Shown: positions 45,840 through 54,539 of the stretch, in pieces
How the letters are laid out: every line of letters begins with the position of its first letter
Numbering within the stretch: the first letter of the stretch is position 1
Source: Amarobacter sp964507025
Lineage (GTDB): Bacteria > Chloroflexota > Dehalococcoidia > Tepidiformales > Tepidiformaceae
Direction of reading: 5' to 3'
NCBI GenBank assembly: GCA_964507025.1
Contig: CAZDOK010000002.1
Coordinates: 1 to 64,000 of the forward strand
DNA length: 64,000 bases
Translations under genes and position numbers: made by a program
The notes under the pieces: model-generated
The model's input: only the letters and a program-made list of their open reading frames with translations
Databases searched by the model: none
Told to the model about the DNA's origin: nothing

Positions 45840-46948
45840 TACAGCAGCACCATGTTGTCGCGGTGGATGACTTCGTCGCCGTAGGCGTAGCCGAGCGTTT
45901 CGGCGATCCGGTCGGAGCGCAGGCCGCGGATCTGGCGGAGCTCCTCGCTGGCGTAGTTCACGGTTCCGGCGGCCACGCGGTTGCCCTCCGGGTCTCGAAT
46001 CTCGACGGCCTCGCCTCTGCCGAATGCGCCGTTGATGGCGGCCACGCCCGCGGGCAGGAGCGAGCGGCCGTGGGCACGGAGGGCGGCAGCGGCGCCGGCA
46101 TCGACCACAATGTGGCCCCCACGGCTGATGTTGCCGAGGATCCAGCGCTTGCGACTCTCGATCCGGTCGCCGGGCGCGGGGAAGAAGGTCCCGTGCTGCT
46201 CCCCGGAAGCCACTGACACGAGCACGCCGGGCTCCTTGCCGCTGGCGACGACAACATCGACGCCTGCCTGGGTTGCGATGTGGGCTGCGCGGAGCTTGGT
46301 AGCCATGCCTCCGGTGCCGGGACCGTGGGCACCCCCGCCCAGCGCCTCGATCCGGAGGTCGATGCGGTCGACGCGGGAGAGGAGCTTCGCCTCCGGGTTT
46401 GTCCGGGGGTCGGAGTCGTAAAGGCCTTCGACATCCGTAAGTATGGCCAGCAAGTCGGCGTCGATCAGGTTCGCGACGTAGGCCGAGAGGCTGTCGTTTT
46501 CGCCGATGCGGGTGGCGAGGACCTGATCGAGGGCGACGGCGTCATTTTCGTTGACGATGGGGACGGTGCCGGCATCGAGCAGGTCGCGCAGGGTGTTGCG
46601 GGCGTTCAGATAGCCGAGGCGGTCGGAAAGGTCGCGGCGGGTGAGCAGCACCTGGGCGACGACGGTGTCGTGCCAGTCGAAGAGCTCGTCCCAGCTCTGC
46701 ATCAGGTGGCTCTGGCCGACGGAGGCGACAGCCTGGCGGCTTGGGCCGCGGCCGGGCTCGAGCCGGCCGCGGAGACGGTGGCGGCCCGCCGCCTGGGCGC
46801 CGCTCGAGACGACGACCACACGGCACCCCTGCTCGCGCAGGCGAACGACCTGGCCCACGAGCCGGGACATGGCTTCCAGATCCAGACGGTCGGACCCGGC
46901 GGTGAGCAGGCTGGTGCCGAACTTGGCGACGATGCGGCGATAGCGCAT
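45839..46948 (-). CDS. proB: glutamate 5-kinase with PUA domain
   Basis: First step of proline synthesis. 369 residues from ATG 46948. Kinase motifs: YRRIVAKFGTSLLT, VVVVSSGAQAAGRHRL, GTVPIVNENDAVALDQ and GTGGMATKLRAAHIATQAGVDVVVASG. A C-terminal PUA domain (~residues 280-365, GHIVVDAGAAAALRAHGRSLLPAGVAA) is present, as in E. coli ProB. TACTCT (46960-46955) ends six bases upstream, giving a leaderless start. Confidence 0.96.
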   Translation of the reverse strand: MRYRRIVAKFGTSLLTAGSDRLDLEAMSRLVGQVVRLREQGCRVVVVSSGAQAAGRHRLRGRLEPGRGPSRQAVASVGQSHLMQSWDELFDWHDTVVAQVLLTRRDLSDRLGYLNARNTLRDLLDAGTVPIVNENDAVALDQVLATRIGENDSLSAYVANLIDADLLAILTDVEGLYDSDPRTNPEAKLLSRVDRIDLRIEALGGGAHGPGTGGMATKLRAAHIATQAGVDVVVASGKEPGVLVSVASGEQHGTFFPAPGDRIESRKRWILGNISRGGHIVVDAGAAAALRAHGRSLLPAGVAAINGAFGRGEAVEIRDPEGNRVAAGTVNYASEELRQIRGLRSDRIAETLGYAYGDEVIHRDNMVLL

Positions 46949-46954
46949 GCGCTA

Positions 46955-46960
46955 AGAGTA
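46955..46960 (-). promoter_or_regulatory. proB -10 box
   Basis: TACTCT ends six bases before the proB ATG; no Shine-Dalgarno. Consistent with the leaderless starts seen elsewhere in the window. Confidence 0.4.
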
Positions 46961-46994
46961 ATGAGGAACGGGGTATGGGGCATGAGGAAGCTGG

Positions 46995-47693
46995 CTATGG
47001 GCCATCGAAGTACAGGTCGTACGCGAGGAAGGGATTGGGGTCGGCCCGCAGCCACCTGATGCCGGCGGCCGTATCGACCTCGAAATAGATCCACCCGCGC
47101 TTCTTCCCGCCGGGCGTGAGGTCGCTGTAGACGATATCAATGGCTGAGCCCTCGGCGCCGGTCCAGAAGGTTCGGTCGTGCTCCTGGTCGGTGGTATCGC
47201 GCAGGGTCCAATCGAGCGAGGTGACCTGGGCAGTGCCGACGTTCTCGACTTCGACCTCGAGGCCGATCCACTTCTTGCCCGGCTGAGGCTGGATGAACTG
47301 GTTGGCCGAAGACACGTTGTCGAGGACCTGGAGGATGGTGACTCTTGACTTCTTGCTGCCGTTGCCTTCGGGAGCGATGACGCCGCTGGCACCGGGCGCA
47401 AGGGCGACACGGACATCGCCCCCGCTGTCGGGTTCGTCGTCGGCCGCGTCGTTGATGGCGGCGCCGATGGCCACGATGAGGACAACGAAGAAGAGCCCGA
47501 CGGCGGCGAGAACACCGAGGCATCCGAGAAGGCCCCATTTGAAGATGCCGCCGCCCTTCTTCTCGACCGGAGCGGTGACGTTGCCGGCGATGATTGCGCC
47601 GCGGCGCGCTTCGTACTCTTCGGGCGAGATGCGCCCCTTGGCCGCAAGCTGGTCGAGCTCGTCGAGCAGTTTTTCCGTGGCTGATTTCGCCAT
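46995..47693 (-). CDS. membrane-anchored DUF4352-like protein with SHOCT-type N-terminus
   Basis: 232 residues from ATG 47693. Short cytoplasmic helix pair (ATEKLLDELDQLAAKGRISPEEYEARRGAII) like a SHOCT motif, one membrane helix (LLGCLGVLAAVGLFFVVLIVAIGAAI), then an extracellular beta domain (KKWIGLEVEVENVGTAQVTSLDWTLRDTTDQEHDRTF) matching the DUF4352 immunoglobulin-like fold. Function unknown. An 8-bp hairpin overlaps the ribosome-binding region. Confidence 0.7.
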   Translation of the reverse strand: MAKSATEKLLDELDQLAAKGRISPEEYEARRGAIIAGNVTAPVEKKGGGIFKWGLLGCLGVLAAVGLFFVVLIVAIGAAINDAADDEPDSGGDVRVALAPGASGVIAPEGNGSKKSRVTILQVLDNVSSANQFIQPQPGKKWIGLEVEVENVGTAQVTSLDWTLRDTTDQEHDRTFWTGAEGSAIDIVYSDLTPGGKKRGWIYFEVDTAAGIRWLRADPNPFLAYDLYFDGP

Positions 47694-47701
47694 CGTAATC
47701 T

Positions 47702-47723
47702 CCCGCCATGTGTGGATGGCGGG
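47702..47723 (-). promoter_or_regulatory. hairpin overlapping the Shine-Dalgarno site
   Basis: On the minus strand CCCGCCAT-N6-ATGGCGGG (perfect 8-bp stem), whose 3' arm contains part of the GGGAG ribosome-binding site eight bases before ATG 47693. May control translation. Confidence 0.4.
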
Positions 47724-47800
47724 AGGATGACGGGAACGTGCGACAACCCATGACGCGCCCGGGAAGACTGCAGGATTCCTCCCGGTCCCGCACGATCGGC

Positions 47801-49987
47801 TCAGACGACGGTTGCGGACCGTTCGACCGCGTGGCCGTCGCCGGGGTGTTCGCCGCCTTCGATGGAAATGCGGGGGACCACCCGGTCGAGCCAGCGGGGA
47901 AGCCACCAGTTCCATTCGCCCATGAGCTCCATGGTGGCGGGGACGAGGAGGAGGCGCACCACGGTGGCGTCGACGAAGACGGCGACCGCGAGGCCGAGGC
48001 CAAACTCCTTCACGACGCGCTGGTCGTTCATCACGAAGCTGAGGAACACCACGATCATGATTGCCGCGGCCGCAGTGATGACGCTTGCAGTGGAGGCGAG
48101 GCCACGGGCAACGGAGAGGGCGTTATCGCGGGTGCGCAGGTACTCCTCGTGGATGCGGCTGACCAGGAAGACCTCGTAGTCCATGGAGAGCCCGAAGAGG
48201 ACGGCGAAGAGCATCATCGGGAGGAACGATTCGATCGGGCCGGTCGAGCCGGCGCCGACCAGGCCGGCGCCCCAGCCCCATTGGAAGACCGCCACCACGA
48301 CACCGTAGGCGGCGCCAATGGAGAGCAGGTTCATAAGGGCAGCCTTGAGCGGGATCATGAGCGAGCGGAAGACGATCACGAGCAGCAGGAAGCTGATGCC
48401 GATGACCAGGGTGAAGAACAGCGGGAGGCGCGAGCCAATGCGGTCGGCGATGTCGATGCCGCGGGCAGTGGCACCGCCGACGAAGGTTTCGATATCCGAG
48501 CCGGCGGTGGCCGCGGGCAAGACCTCATCACGGAGGAGGTGGACGAGATCGGCGGTCTCGGCGGACTGGGGAGAGGTAGCGGGGATGACCGACAGGACGG
48601 CTGTATCGCCCGCCTGGTTCACGATGGGTGGGCTGACAGACGCGACATTTGGCGTGGCGGCGATGGACTCGCGGATGGAGGCGGCGTCCTGGGCCGAGGC
48701 GCCGGAGAGGACAACCTGGAGCGGGCCGTTCATGCCCGGGCCGAACGCGTCCGCGATGTAATCGTATGCGCGGCGAGTGGTGGATGAGGTGGGATTGTTG
48801 CCGGCGTCAGCCGAGCCGAGGCGCATATCGAACAGGGGGATGCTGAGGAACAGCAGGATGAGGCTGCTGACCGCCAGGAAGACGTACGGCCGCCGCATGA
48901 TGGCGTGGCCGAGCCGGTACCAGCCGCTCTCTTCGTGGGCCGGGCGGTCTGCCGCGCGGCGCCGCTTCCCGGCGCGGACGATGGCGCCGCCGGTGATGCC
49001 GAGCAGGGCCGGCAACAGCGAGAGCGCTGCAAGGACGGCTACGGCGACCATGGCGGCTGCGGCCAGCCCGAGCCAGCCGACGAAGGGGATGCCCATAAGC
49101 CCGAGGCCGAGCAGCGAGACGATAACCACTCCACCGGCAAAGGCCACCGATTTGCCGGCCGTGGCGATCGCTATCCCGGCCGCCTCCTCACCCTCGTGGC
49201 CAGCGAAGACGTTCTCGCGGAAGCGGGCGACGATGAAGAGCGAGTAGTCGATGCCGACGCCAAGGCCGAGCATCGCTGAGATGTTCGGCGCGAACTTGCT
49301 CAGGTCGATCGCGGCCGTCATCGAGAAGATCACCGCGAAGCCGATGGCGAGCCCGGACATTGCGCTGGCGATAGGCAGCACCGTTGGCGTGAGGGCGCGG
49401 AAGAGGATGTAGAGAATCACGAGGGCGGCGATGATGCCGAGGACTGTCGACTCGTTGGGACCTTCGCGTTCCTGAGCCGCGGGCACGGGCCCACCAAGCT
49501 CGACGGCGAGGGAGACCGAGCGCGCCTCCTCGGCGAGGGATTCGAGGGCGGCCGCGTGCTCGGATGGCACGTCGTCGGCCCCCTGGGAGAACTGGACGCG
49601 CGCGATGGCAACCGTCCGGTCGCTGGAGACCAGGCCACCGGCTGGAGCGAACGGCGAGGAGACAGCGACGACGCTGGGGATGTTGGCCGCTTCTTCGACC
49701 AGGGTCTCGATGGCAGCCTTCGCGGCGGGCTCGTCGATGCCGCCCGGTGCGCTGAAGACGACGTCGGCGTAGTCGCCAGAGCGTTCGGGAAAGGAACTCT
49801 TAAGCTCGTCCACGGCGAGCTGCGATTCAGCGCCGGGGAGCGTCAGGGTGTTGATGGTGCCTTCCGAGATTGCCCGGGCGGTGAGGCCGATGGCGGCGCC
49901 AGCGATGAGCCAGGCGGCAACGACGTACCAGCGGTTGCGGTAGGCCAAGCGGCCCCAGCGCTCGAGCAAGCTGCGTTGTTTGATCAT
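47801..49987 (-). CDS. MMPL/RND family membrane transporter
   Basis: 728 residues, ATG 49987. Two sets of membrane segments with GLGVGIDYSLFIVARFRENV and LFGLSMDYEVFLVSRIHEEYLRTRD, the MMPL signatures. It is a paralogue of the 35.4-37.6 kb gene (shared PRISIEG at the end). A proton-driven exporter of lipophilic compounds is the family function. No dedicated partner nearby. Confidence 0.9.
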   Translation of the reverse strand: MIKQRSLLERWGRLAYRNRWYVVAAWLIAGAAIGLTARAISEGTINTLTLPGAESQLAVDELKSSFPERSGDYADVVFSAPGGIDEPAAKAAIETLVEEAANIPSVVAVSSPFAPAGGLVSSDRTVAIARVQFSQGADDVPSEHAAALESLAEEARSVSLAVELGGPVPAAQEREGPNESTVLGIIAALVILYILFRALTPTVLPIASAMSGLAIGFAVIFSMTAAIDLSKFAPNISAMLGLGVGIDYSLFIVARFRENVFAGHEGEEAAGIAIATAGKSVAFAGGVVIVSLLGLGLMGIPFVGWLGLAAAAMVAVAVLAALSLLPALLGITGGAIVRAGKRRRAADRPAHEESGWYRLGHAIMRRPYVFLAVSSLILLFLSIPLFDMRLGSADAGNNPTSSTTRRAYDYIADAFGPGMNGPLQVVLSGASAQDAASIRESIAATPNVASVSPPIVNQAGDTAVLSVIPATSPQSAETADLVHLLRDEVLPAATAGSDIETFVGGATARGIDIADRIGSRLPLFFTLVIGISFLLLVIVFRSLMIPLKAALMNLLSIGAAYGVVVAVFQWGWGAGLVGAGSTGPIESFLPMMLFAVLFGLSMDYEVFLVSRIHEEYLRTRDNALSVARGLASTASVITAAAAIMIVVFLSFVMNDQRVVKEFGLGLAVAVFVDATVVRLLLVPATMELMGEWNWWLPRWLDRVVPRISIEGGEHPGDGHAVERSATVV

Positions 49988-50111
49988 GTGGGTGCACCCC
50001 GTGATTGCTGCGTGTTCTCCAGCGTGGGCCCTGGGCGCCCGGGATTCCCGGACTTTTGTCGCTTTTCACCGCACCGGAAGTGAAGGCGCGGTGACAGGCA
50101 GCAGCGGGGCG

Positions 50112-50126
50112 TAGGATTTGCCCATG
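50112..50126 (+). promoter_or_regulatory. leaderless promoter of the Crp/Fnr gene
   Basis: TAGGAT (50112-50117) ends six bases before ATG 50124. A GTGACA at 50091-50096 is a -35 candidate but only 15 bases away. Confidence 0.4.
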
Positions 50127-50807
50127 GGGCCGGGAAGCACGCGCGCGGATTTCGCGGCAAGGCTGGGGTCGATCCCGTTCTTTGCCCGGCTGGAGCCGGG
50201 AGACCTCGTCGCGCTCGCCCAGGAGGCGGAATGGCGTGAGTACGCCGCGGGTGAGGTGATCTTCCTCGAGGGCGAGCCGGCGCCCGGCCTGTTCATCCTG
50301 GATGCCGGTTACGTGAAAGTGGTCAAGGCTTCGGCCCAGGGCAGGGAGCAGTCGCTCGAGTTCATCGCACCGGGTCAGCCATTCAACACGGTCGCGGTGT
50401 TCACCTCGCATGCCAGCCCCGCCACGGCGGTCGCGCTCGAGGCATCAGCGGCGTGGATGCTGCCGCGCTCGCGGGTGACGCGGCTGCTGCGGGAAAGCCC
50501 GGCCTTCGCGGAGCAGGTCATCGAGAGCATGGCCGACCGAATGGTGTTCCTGGTCGGGCTCGTGGCGGACCTTTCGCTGCGTTCGGTGACGGAGCGGCTG
50601 GCGCGGCTACTGCTCGACCAGGCGGTGGGGGGCGTGGTGCACCGGCCACGCTGGTACACAGTCCCGGAGCTGGCGGCACGGCTGGGCACGGTGCCTGATG
50701 TGGCGCAGCGCGCGCTGGGGAAGCTGGCGAACGACGGACTCATCGAGGTGACACGGCGCGAGATCCGGGTCACGGACCCGGGGGCGTTGGAGACCCTGGC
50801 GGGATGA
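50124..50807 (+). CDS. Crp/Fnr family transcriptional regulator
   Basis: 227 residues from ATG 50124. N-terminal cyclic-nucleotide-binding fold (SIPFFARLEPGDLVALAQEAEWREYAAGEVIFLEGEPAPGLFILDAGYVKV), a dimerisation helix (FAEQVIESMADRMVFLVGLV) and a C-terminal winged HTH (TVPELAARLGTVPDVAQRALGKLANDGLIEV). No Fnr-type cysteine cluster is visible, so it is not an iron-sulfur oxygen sensor. Effector unknown. Followed by the broken flavin-binding gene on the opposite strand. Confidence 0.9.
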   Translation: MGPGSTRADFAARLGSIPFFARLEPGDLVALAQEAEWREYAAGEVIFLEGEPAPGLFILDAGYVKVVKASAQGREQSLEFIAPGQPFNTVAVFTSHASPATAVALEASAAWMLPRSRVTRLLRESPAFAEQVIESMADRMVFLVGLVADLSLRSVTERLARLLLDQAVGGVVHRPRWYTVPELAARLGTVPDVAQRALGKLANDGLIEVTRREIRVTDPGALETLAG

Positions 50808-50810
50808 TCG

Positions 50811-51277
50811 CTACGAAGCGGCCCATTTCCGGTAGGACGGCCAGGACTGGGCCGTGCCTCAGTGCTCCCACATCGTGTGCAGGGCGGCTCGAGCCCGAGC
50901 TCGAAGAGGACTTCGAAGTCGTGCCCGCCGAGACGTGCCCCGGTGGCGGCGGTCACTGCCTGGCGGGTCCCGGCGTCGGTTACTTCTCTCGCCGGCCCGG
51001 TGCAGTAGAACTCCTCGCCACCACCCGGTGGGGGGCCGGAGTGGAGGGCGTATCGGCCATCGCGCGCCAGGTCGCGGTACTTCGGCGACATGCGGACGAC
51101 GAACACGTACAGCCGCCCGCCAGCGAGCACGGGCATCACGGGGTGGACGCGCGGACCGCCGTCTTTCCGTACGGTCGCGAGGTAGGCCACTGCCTTGGCC
51201 CTGGGACCCAGGAGACGCTCGCCGGCTGTTGCCATCGCGGGTGCCATGGAGGCGAAGTCCTCCCACGAAGCGGTCAT
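50811..51277 (-). pseudogene. broken pyridoxamine 5'-phosphate oxidase-like protein (paralogue of the next gene)
   Basis: Starts at ATG 51277 (MTASWEDFASMAPAMA). It reads as a PNPOx-like split-barrel protein (PRVHPVMPVLAGGRLYVFV) through FELGLE at about 50888, then loses its frame. One reading-frame shift restores ALHTMWEH, after which a TGA (50861-50859) follows, and beyond that the frame reads GTAQSWPSYRKWAAS and stops at TAG 50813-50811, next to the crp stop. The intact paralogue has LERALLSLYN...WPPRYLRWRAPS at the same place. So a one-base deletion plus a nonsense change. Sequencing error cannot be excluded for the deletion. Confidence 0.75.
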
Positions 51278-51744
51278 GACGGAGCCCTCCAGCGGAGGTA
51301 GCGGGGCGGCCACTGCGGCTCGACGCCCCTCGGGTTGTAGAGCGAGAGGAGGGCGCGCTCGAGGTCGAACTCGAAGGTCCACTCGTCGCCGTTGGAGGTC
51401 GCGCCCGTTGCGTGGTAGGCCTCGCTCACGCGCGCGATGACAGCGGGATCGACAATCCGGTGGGCCGTGCCGGCGAGCATGAACTCGTCGTCGCGATCTT
51501 CGGGTGAGAAGGCGTGGAGGGCGAAGCGGCCGTTGCGTTCGAGGTCGCGCCGCTTGGGCGAGTCGATGATCAGCCCGTAGATGCCGCCCGCTGCGACGAC
51601 CGGGCAGAAGGGGTGGATGCGAAGGCCTCCATCCGGGCGCGTGGTGGCAAGGAAGGCGAGGCCGGGGCCGTACTGGTAGAGGAGCTCGCGCCCGCGGGTC
51701 GCGAGCTCGGGGGCTTCGGATTCAAGAATTTCCCAGCGAGCCAT
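51274..51744 (-). CDS. pyridoxamine 5'-phosphate oxidase-like FMN-binding protein
   Basis: 156 residues from ATG 51744. A split-barrel fold: GPGLAFLATTRPDGGLRIHPFCPVVAAGGIYGLIIDSPKRRDLERNGRFALHAF, ending with WTFEFDLERALL. Family includes F420- and FMN-dependent reductases and heme-degrading relatives; specificity not set. The stop overlaps the ATG of the broken paralogue (ATGA), so these are an ancient tandem duplicate pair. Confidence 0.8.
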   Translation of the reverse strand: MARWEILESEAPELATRGRELLYQYGPGLAFLATTRPDGGLRIHPFCPVVAAGGIYGLIIDSPKRRDLERNGRFALHAFSPEDRDDEFMLAGTAHRIVDPAVIARVSEAYHATGATSNGDEWTFEFDLERALLSLYNPRGVEPQWPPRYLRWRAPS

Positions 51745-51867
51745 AGTGGATTCCGGAGTCAGGATGGGCCCCGAATGGTGGACCGTCTCCGCGACACCTC
51801 CTGTCGCGGCTTCGCTTCGTGGCCACCGTAGCGAATCAGCAGGCGGGGCCGGGGATGCCGGGGCCGG

Positions 51868-54348
51868 CTACCAGGTGACCTTGCGAAGGCGCGAATCGCT
51901 GAAGATGTAGACCTCGCCATCGCGGACGGCGAACGCGCTGGCGGCGCGGAAGTCCTTGTGGCGGTACTGGCGGTCGAATGCGCCATCACGGCGGAAGACC
52001 ACGACGCGGTCGTTCGGGGCATCGAGGAGGGCGACCTCGTTCTTCGAAAGGGCCTGCGCGGTCTCGGGCGCCACGAGCTTCTTGTCGATGCCGGCCTGGG
52101 AGAGGGTGAGGGCCACCTGTCCGTTAATGAAGCGGTGGAGCGTGCCCTGCTCATCGCTGGTGATGATCTCGGAGTCGACCATGAGACGGCGGGCGCTCGC
52201 GAGGTCGTCGGTTTCGAGCGCCTTTGCCGGGGGGTTCGAGAAGCCGGAGTCGTTCTGGGTGTAGCGGAAAACGGTCTTCTGGGCGGCATCGAGCACGAAC
52301 AGGTCGCGGCCGTTGACGGCGATATCCGTGACGGCGAGCCCGGAGGGGACGTTGAAGGCGACGGCCCGGAGTCCGCCCTCGGCGGAATAGGCCCAGAGGT
52401 GATTCAGGCTGTCGGCGATGAGGACGACAGGTCCCCCGAGGTCGCTGGCATCGAGGTGGGCAATCGCCACGGGGTGGCCGCGATCCTGTGTCTTGTCTTC
52501 GGTGTAGATGGCCGCCGGGTCCCCATCCGCGAGAGGCAACGCGACCACCTGCGAGGAATTGGTATCGAGCACGAAGGCCGCATCGGGCCCCACAGCCATC
52601 CGCACCACCGCCACGGCCTTATCGCCGAACTGATCGAGCGAGGCGATGACCTCGACGCTGGTGGGTTCGATGACGTTGTCCATCTGCTGCAGGGCGCCGG
52701 CGACCTCGTTGAAGAGCTGCTCGGCCTGGAGGTCGGCGGAATCTATCTCGCGCGCCTGGAGGAGCATGGCCTGCGCTTCACTGAGGGCGTTCCGTTTCTC
52801 GGCGGGATCGGGGAGCACGCGAGCTGTTGCGATTCGCTGTGCGGCACCATCCATCAACTCCAGGTAGCGCTCGGTGTCGTCGCCCTCGAGCATCCGGGGG
52901 ACGGTGACGAAGCCGACGAGCAGCAGGAGTATGCCGAGCCCGATGGCGATGACCAGCCAGGTTGGTGGGAGCTGGGCGCCGGTGGCGTGGCGATTGAAGG
53001 TGTTGCCGCTCTTCCAGCGACCGCCTGCTGAACCGCGAATGCGGACGAGTGTGCCGCCACCGTTCAGGGCGGCTCCGGCCTCGCTGGCGATGGTCTCAGA
53101 GACGGGGGTAGTGGACTGGACGCGGGCGCGACGTCCGGCGGCGAGGTCATCGACGAGCGGGAGGTCCTCGTTCAGCACCTCGGGCCGTGTGGGTGGGGCC
53201 CCTGGTGACACGAGGCCGCGGGTGAAGCTCTCCTTGCGCGGCTGGCGGCGGGAGGTGCCGCCGCCCCCGGCGTTCATCGCGGGTTCGAGCGTGGCCGCGC
53301 TCGAAGGTCCGCGCCACTCGGGCCGGCTGGCCATGGTGTGCGAGGGCGTGGCCACGGCCACCGAGCCAACGGCGGCCCGTGAAATCGCGGCGCGGGCCTG
53401 CGTATCGGCGGCGATGCGTGCGAGGGTTGCGGTCGGCTCGCCCGACGCACGGGCAAGCGGGGCGGGCGCAGACTCGACCGACTGTGGAACGACGGTCTCG
53501 ATGTGCTTGCGTGGGGAGATGGCGACCAACTGGCGGCGGGCGCTGAACACCGCGTCCTGCTGTTCGTCGTCAATGAAGAGGCTGGGCTGGTAGGTGGGCC
53601 CCTCCTCCACGTGCTGCGCGGCGGGCGGGGCGACGGGAGCGGCAGTCGCGTCGATCACGATGTCCCCGGCGGAGAGCTCGTCCTGTGCCTGAGCGGGGGT
53701 ATCGCCCGGCCCCGTGACGAGCAGCACGGTGAGGTGGCGCAGATGCTGCACGCGCCGGTAGATATCGGGAAGGATTTGCTCGGCAGGGAGGCCCAGGATG
53801 CCCGCGATGAGCTCGTCATCGAGTTCGGCGAGGGCTGCTGTAGAGATCAGCAGCAGGCGGTCGCCGGGCGCGAGGGGGATGCGCGTGAGCAGCGGTTCGG
53901 CGGGTGCGGCGCCAATCGGGCGACCGTGCTCCGCGTCGGCGAAGTAGGGTGTGACCCCGCCGGCATGGTAGTGGAACGCGACCGACGGGCCACCCTGTGC
54001 GAGCACGGCCTGGTCGCCGCGGCGGCCGAAGCAGGTGAGGCCGATACTTACGCGGTGCTGGGCGATGCTCTTGCGGTTCCAATCCGCGAGGTTGCGTTCT
54101 GCGTCGGCGAACAGGCGGCGGAGCGAGCCGGTGAGACTCATATCGAGGCTGGTGAATGCCTGGCCGATGGCGGAGACGACGTGGCCGGCGAAGGCCTCGC
54201 CCGCGGGCGTGGTGCCTTCCGCCAGAATGAACAGTTCCGCACGGTCGTCGGAGGGACCCCTGCCATGGAAGACCCCGGCGTTGGGTCCCCGGTCGACCGG
54301 TTCGTGATCGACGATCGCGAACTGGCCAACCTGGAGTGGTTCGGTCAA
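51868..54348 (-). CDS. PP2C-like/transmembrane/beta-propeller protein
   Basis: 826 residues from TTG 54348. N-terminal ~260 residues resemble a PPM/PP2C phosphatase fold (AFAGHVVSAIGQAF, VSIGLTCFGRRGDQAVLAQGG, LAPGDRLLLISTAALAELDDELI), but the metal-binding DGxG motif is replaced by AEGTTPAG. A Pro/Ala-rich low-complexity linker (~270-490), a transmembrane helix (LPPTWLVIAIGLGILLLLVGFVTV), and a C-terminal six- to seven-bladed propeller-like region (ADGDPAAIYTEDKTQDRGHPVAIAHL). I infer a membrane receptor or pseudophosphatase. Start codon uncertain. Confidence 0.65.
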   Translation of the reverse strand: MTEPLQVGQFAIVDHEPVDRGPNAGVFHGRGPSDDRAELFILAEGTTPAGEAFAGHVVSAIGQAFTSLDMSLTGSLRRLFADAERNLADWNRKSIAQHRVSIGLTCFGRRGDQAVLAQGGPSVAFHYHAGGVTPYFADAEHGRPIGAAPAEPLLTRIPLAPGDRLLLISTAALAELDDELIAGILGLPAEQILPDIYRRVQHLRHLTVLLVTGPGDTPAQAQDELSAGDIVIDATAAPVAPPAAQHVEEGPTYQPSLFIDDEQQDAVFSARRQLVAISPRKHIETVVPQSVESAPAPLARASGEPTATLARIAADTQARAAISRAAVGSVAVATPSHTMASRPEWRGPSSAATLEPAMNAGGGGTSRRQPRKESFTRGLVSPGAPPTRPEVLNEDLPLVDDLAAGRRARVQSTTPVSETIASEAGAALNGGGTLVRIRGSAGGRWKSGNTFNRHATGAQLPPTWLVIAIGLGILLLLVGFVTVPRMLEGDDTERYLELMDGAAQRIATARVLPDPAEKRNALSEAQAMLLQAREIDSADLQAEQLFNEVAGALQQMDNVIEPTSVEVIASLDQFGDKAVAVVRMAVGPDAAFVLDTNSSQVVALPLADGDPAAIYTEDKTQDRGHPVAIAHLDASDLGGPVVLIADSLNHLWAYSAEGGLRAVAFNVPSGLAVTDIAVNGRDLFVLDAAQKTVFRYTQNDSGFSNPPAKALETDDLASARRLMVDSEIITSDEQGTLHRFINGQVALTLSQAGIDKKLVAPETAQALSKNEVALLDAPNDRVVVFRRDGAFDRQYRHKDFRAASAFAVRDGEVYIFSDSRLRKVTW

Positions 54349-54539
54349 AGCAGACCGTCCTTTTGCTACCAGGATTGGACACGGGGGAGCAGCGTCGGTA
54401 CCGCCCACCGCATCGCGGCAGGCCCCCGCCAGCACCGAGCGATCACTATACCACCGCGTTTTGGGAGTAGAGCAACTGAGGATGCGCGCCGTCTCTCAGG
54501 GAAACCCAGGAGAAGGAGTGGGTATTTCCCGAGGTTGCG
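54349..54539. other. intergenic region
   Basis: About 190 bases without a gene. No clear promoter, hairpin or repeat. It contains an A/T-richer stretch near 54440-54480. Confidence 0.3.

Noticed and set aside
50375..50810. Extension of the broken flavin-binding frame into crp
   Set aside because: The reading frame simply continues after the lost base, antisense to the intact crp gene; the family-like C-terminus lies in a different frame.
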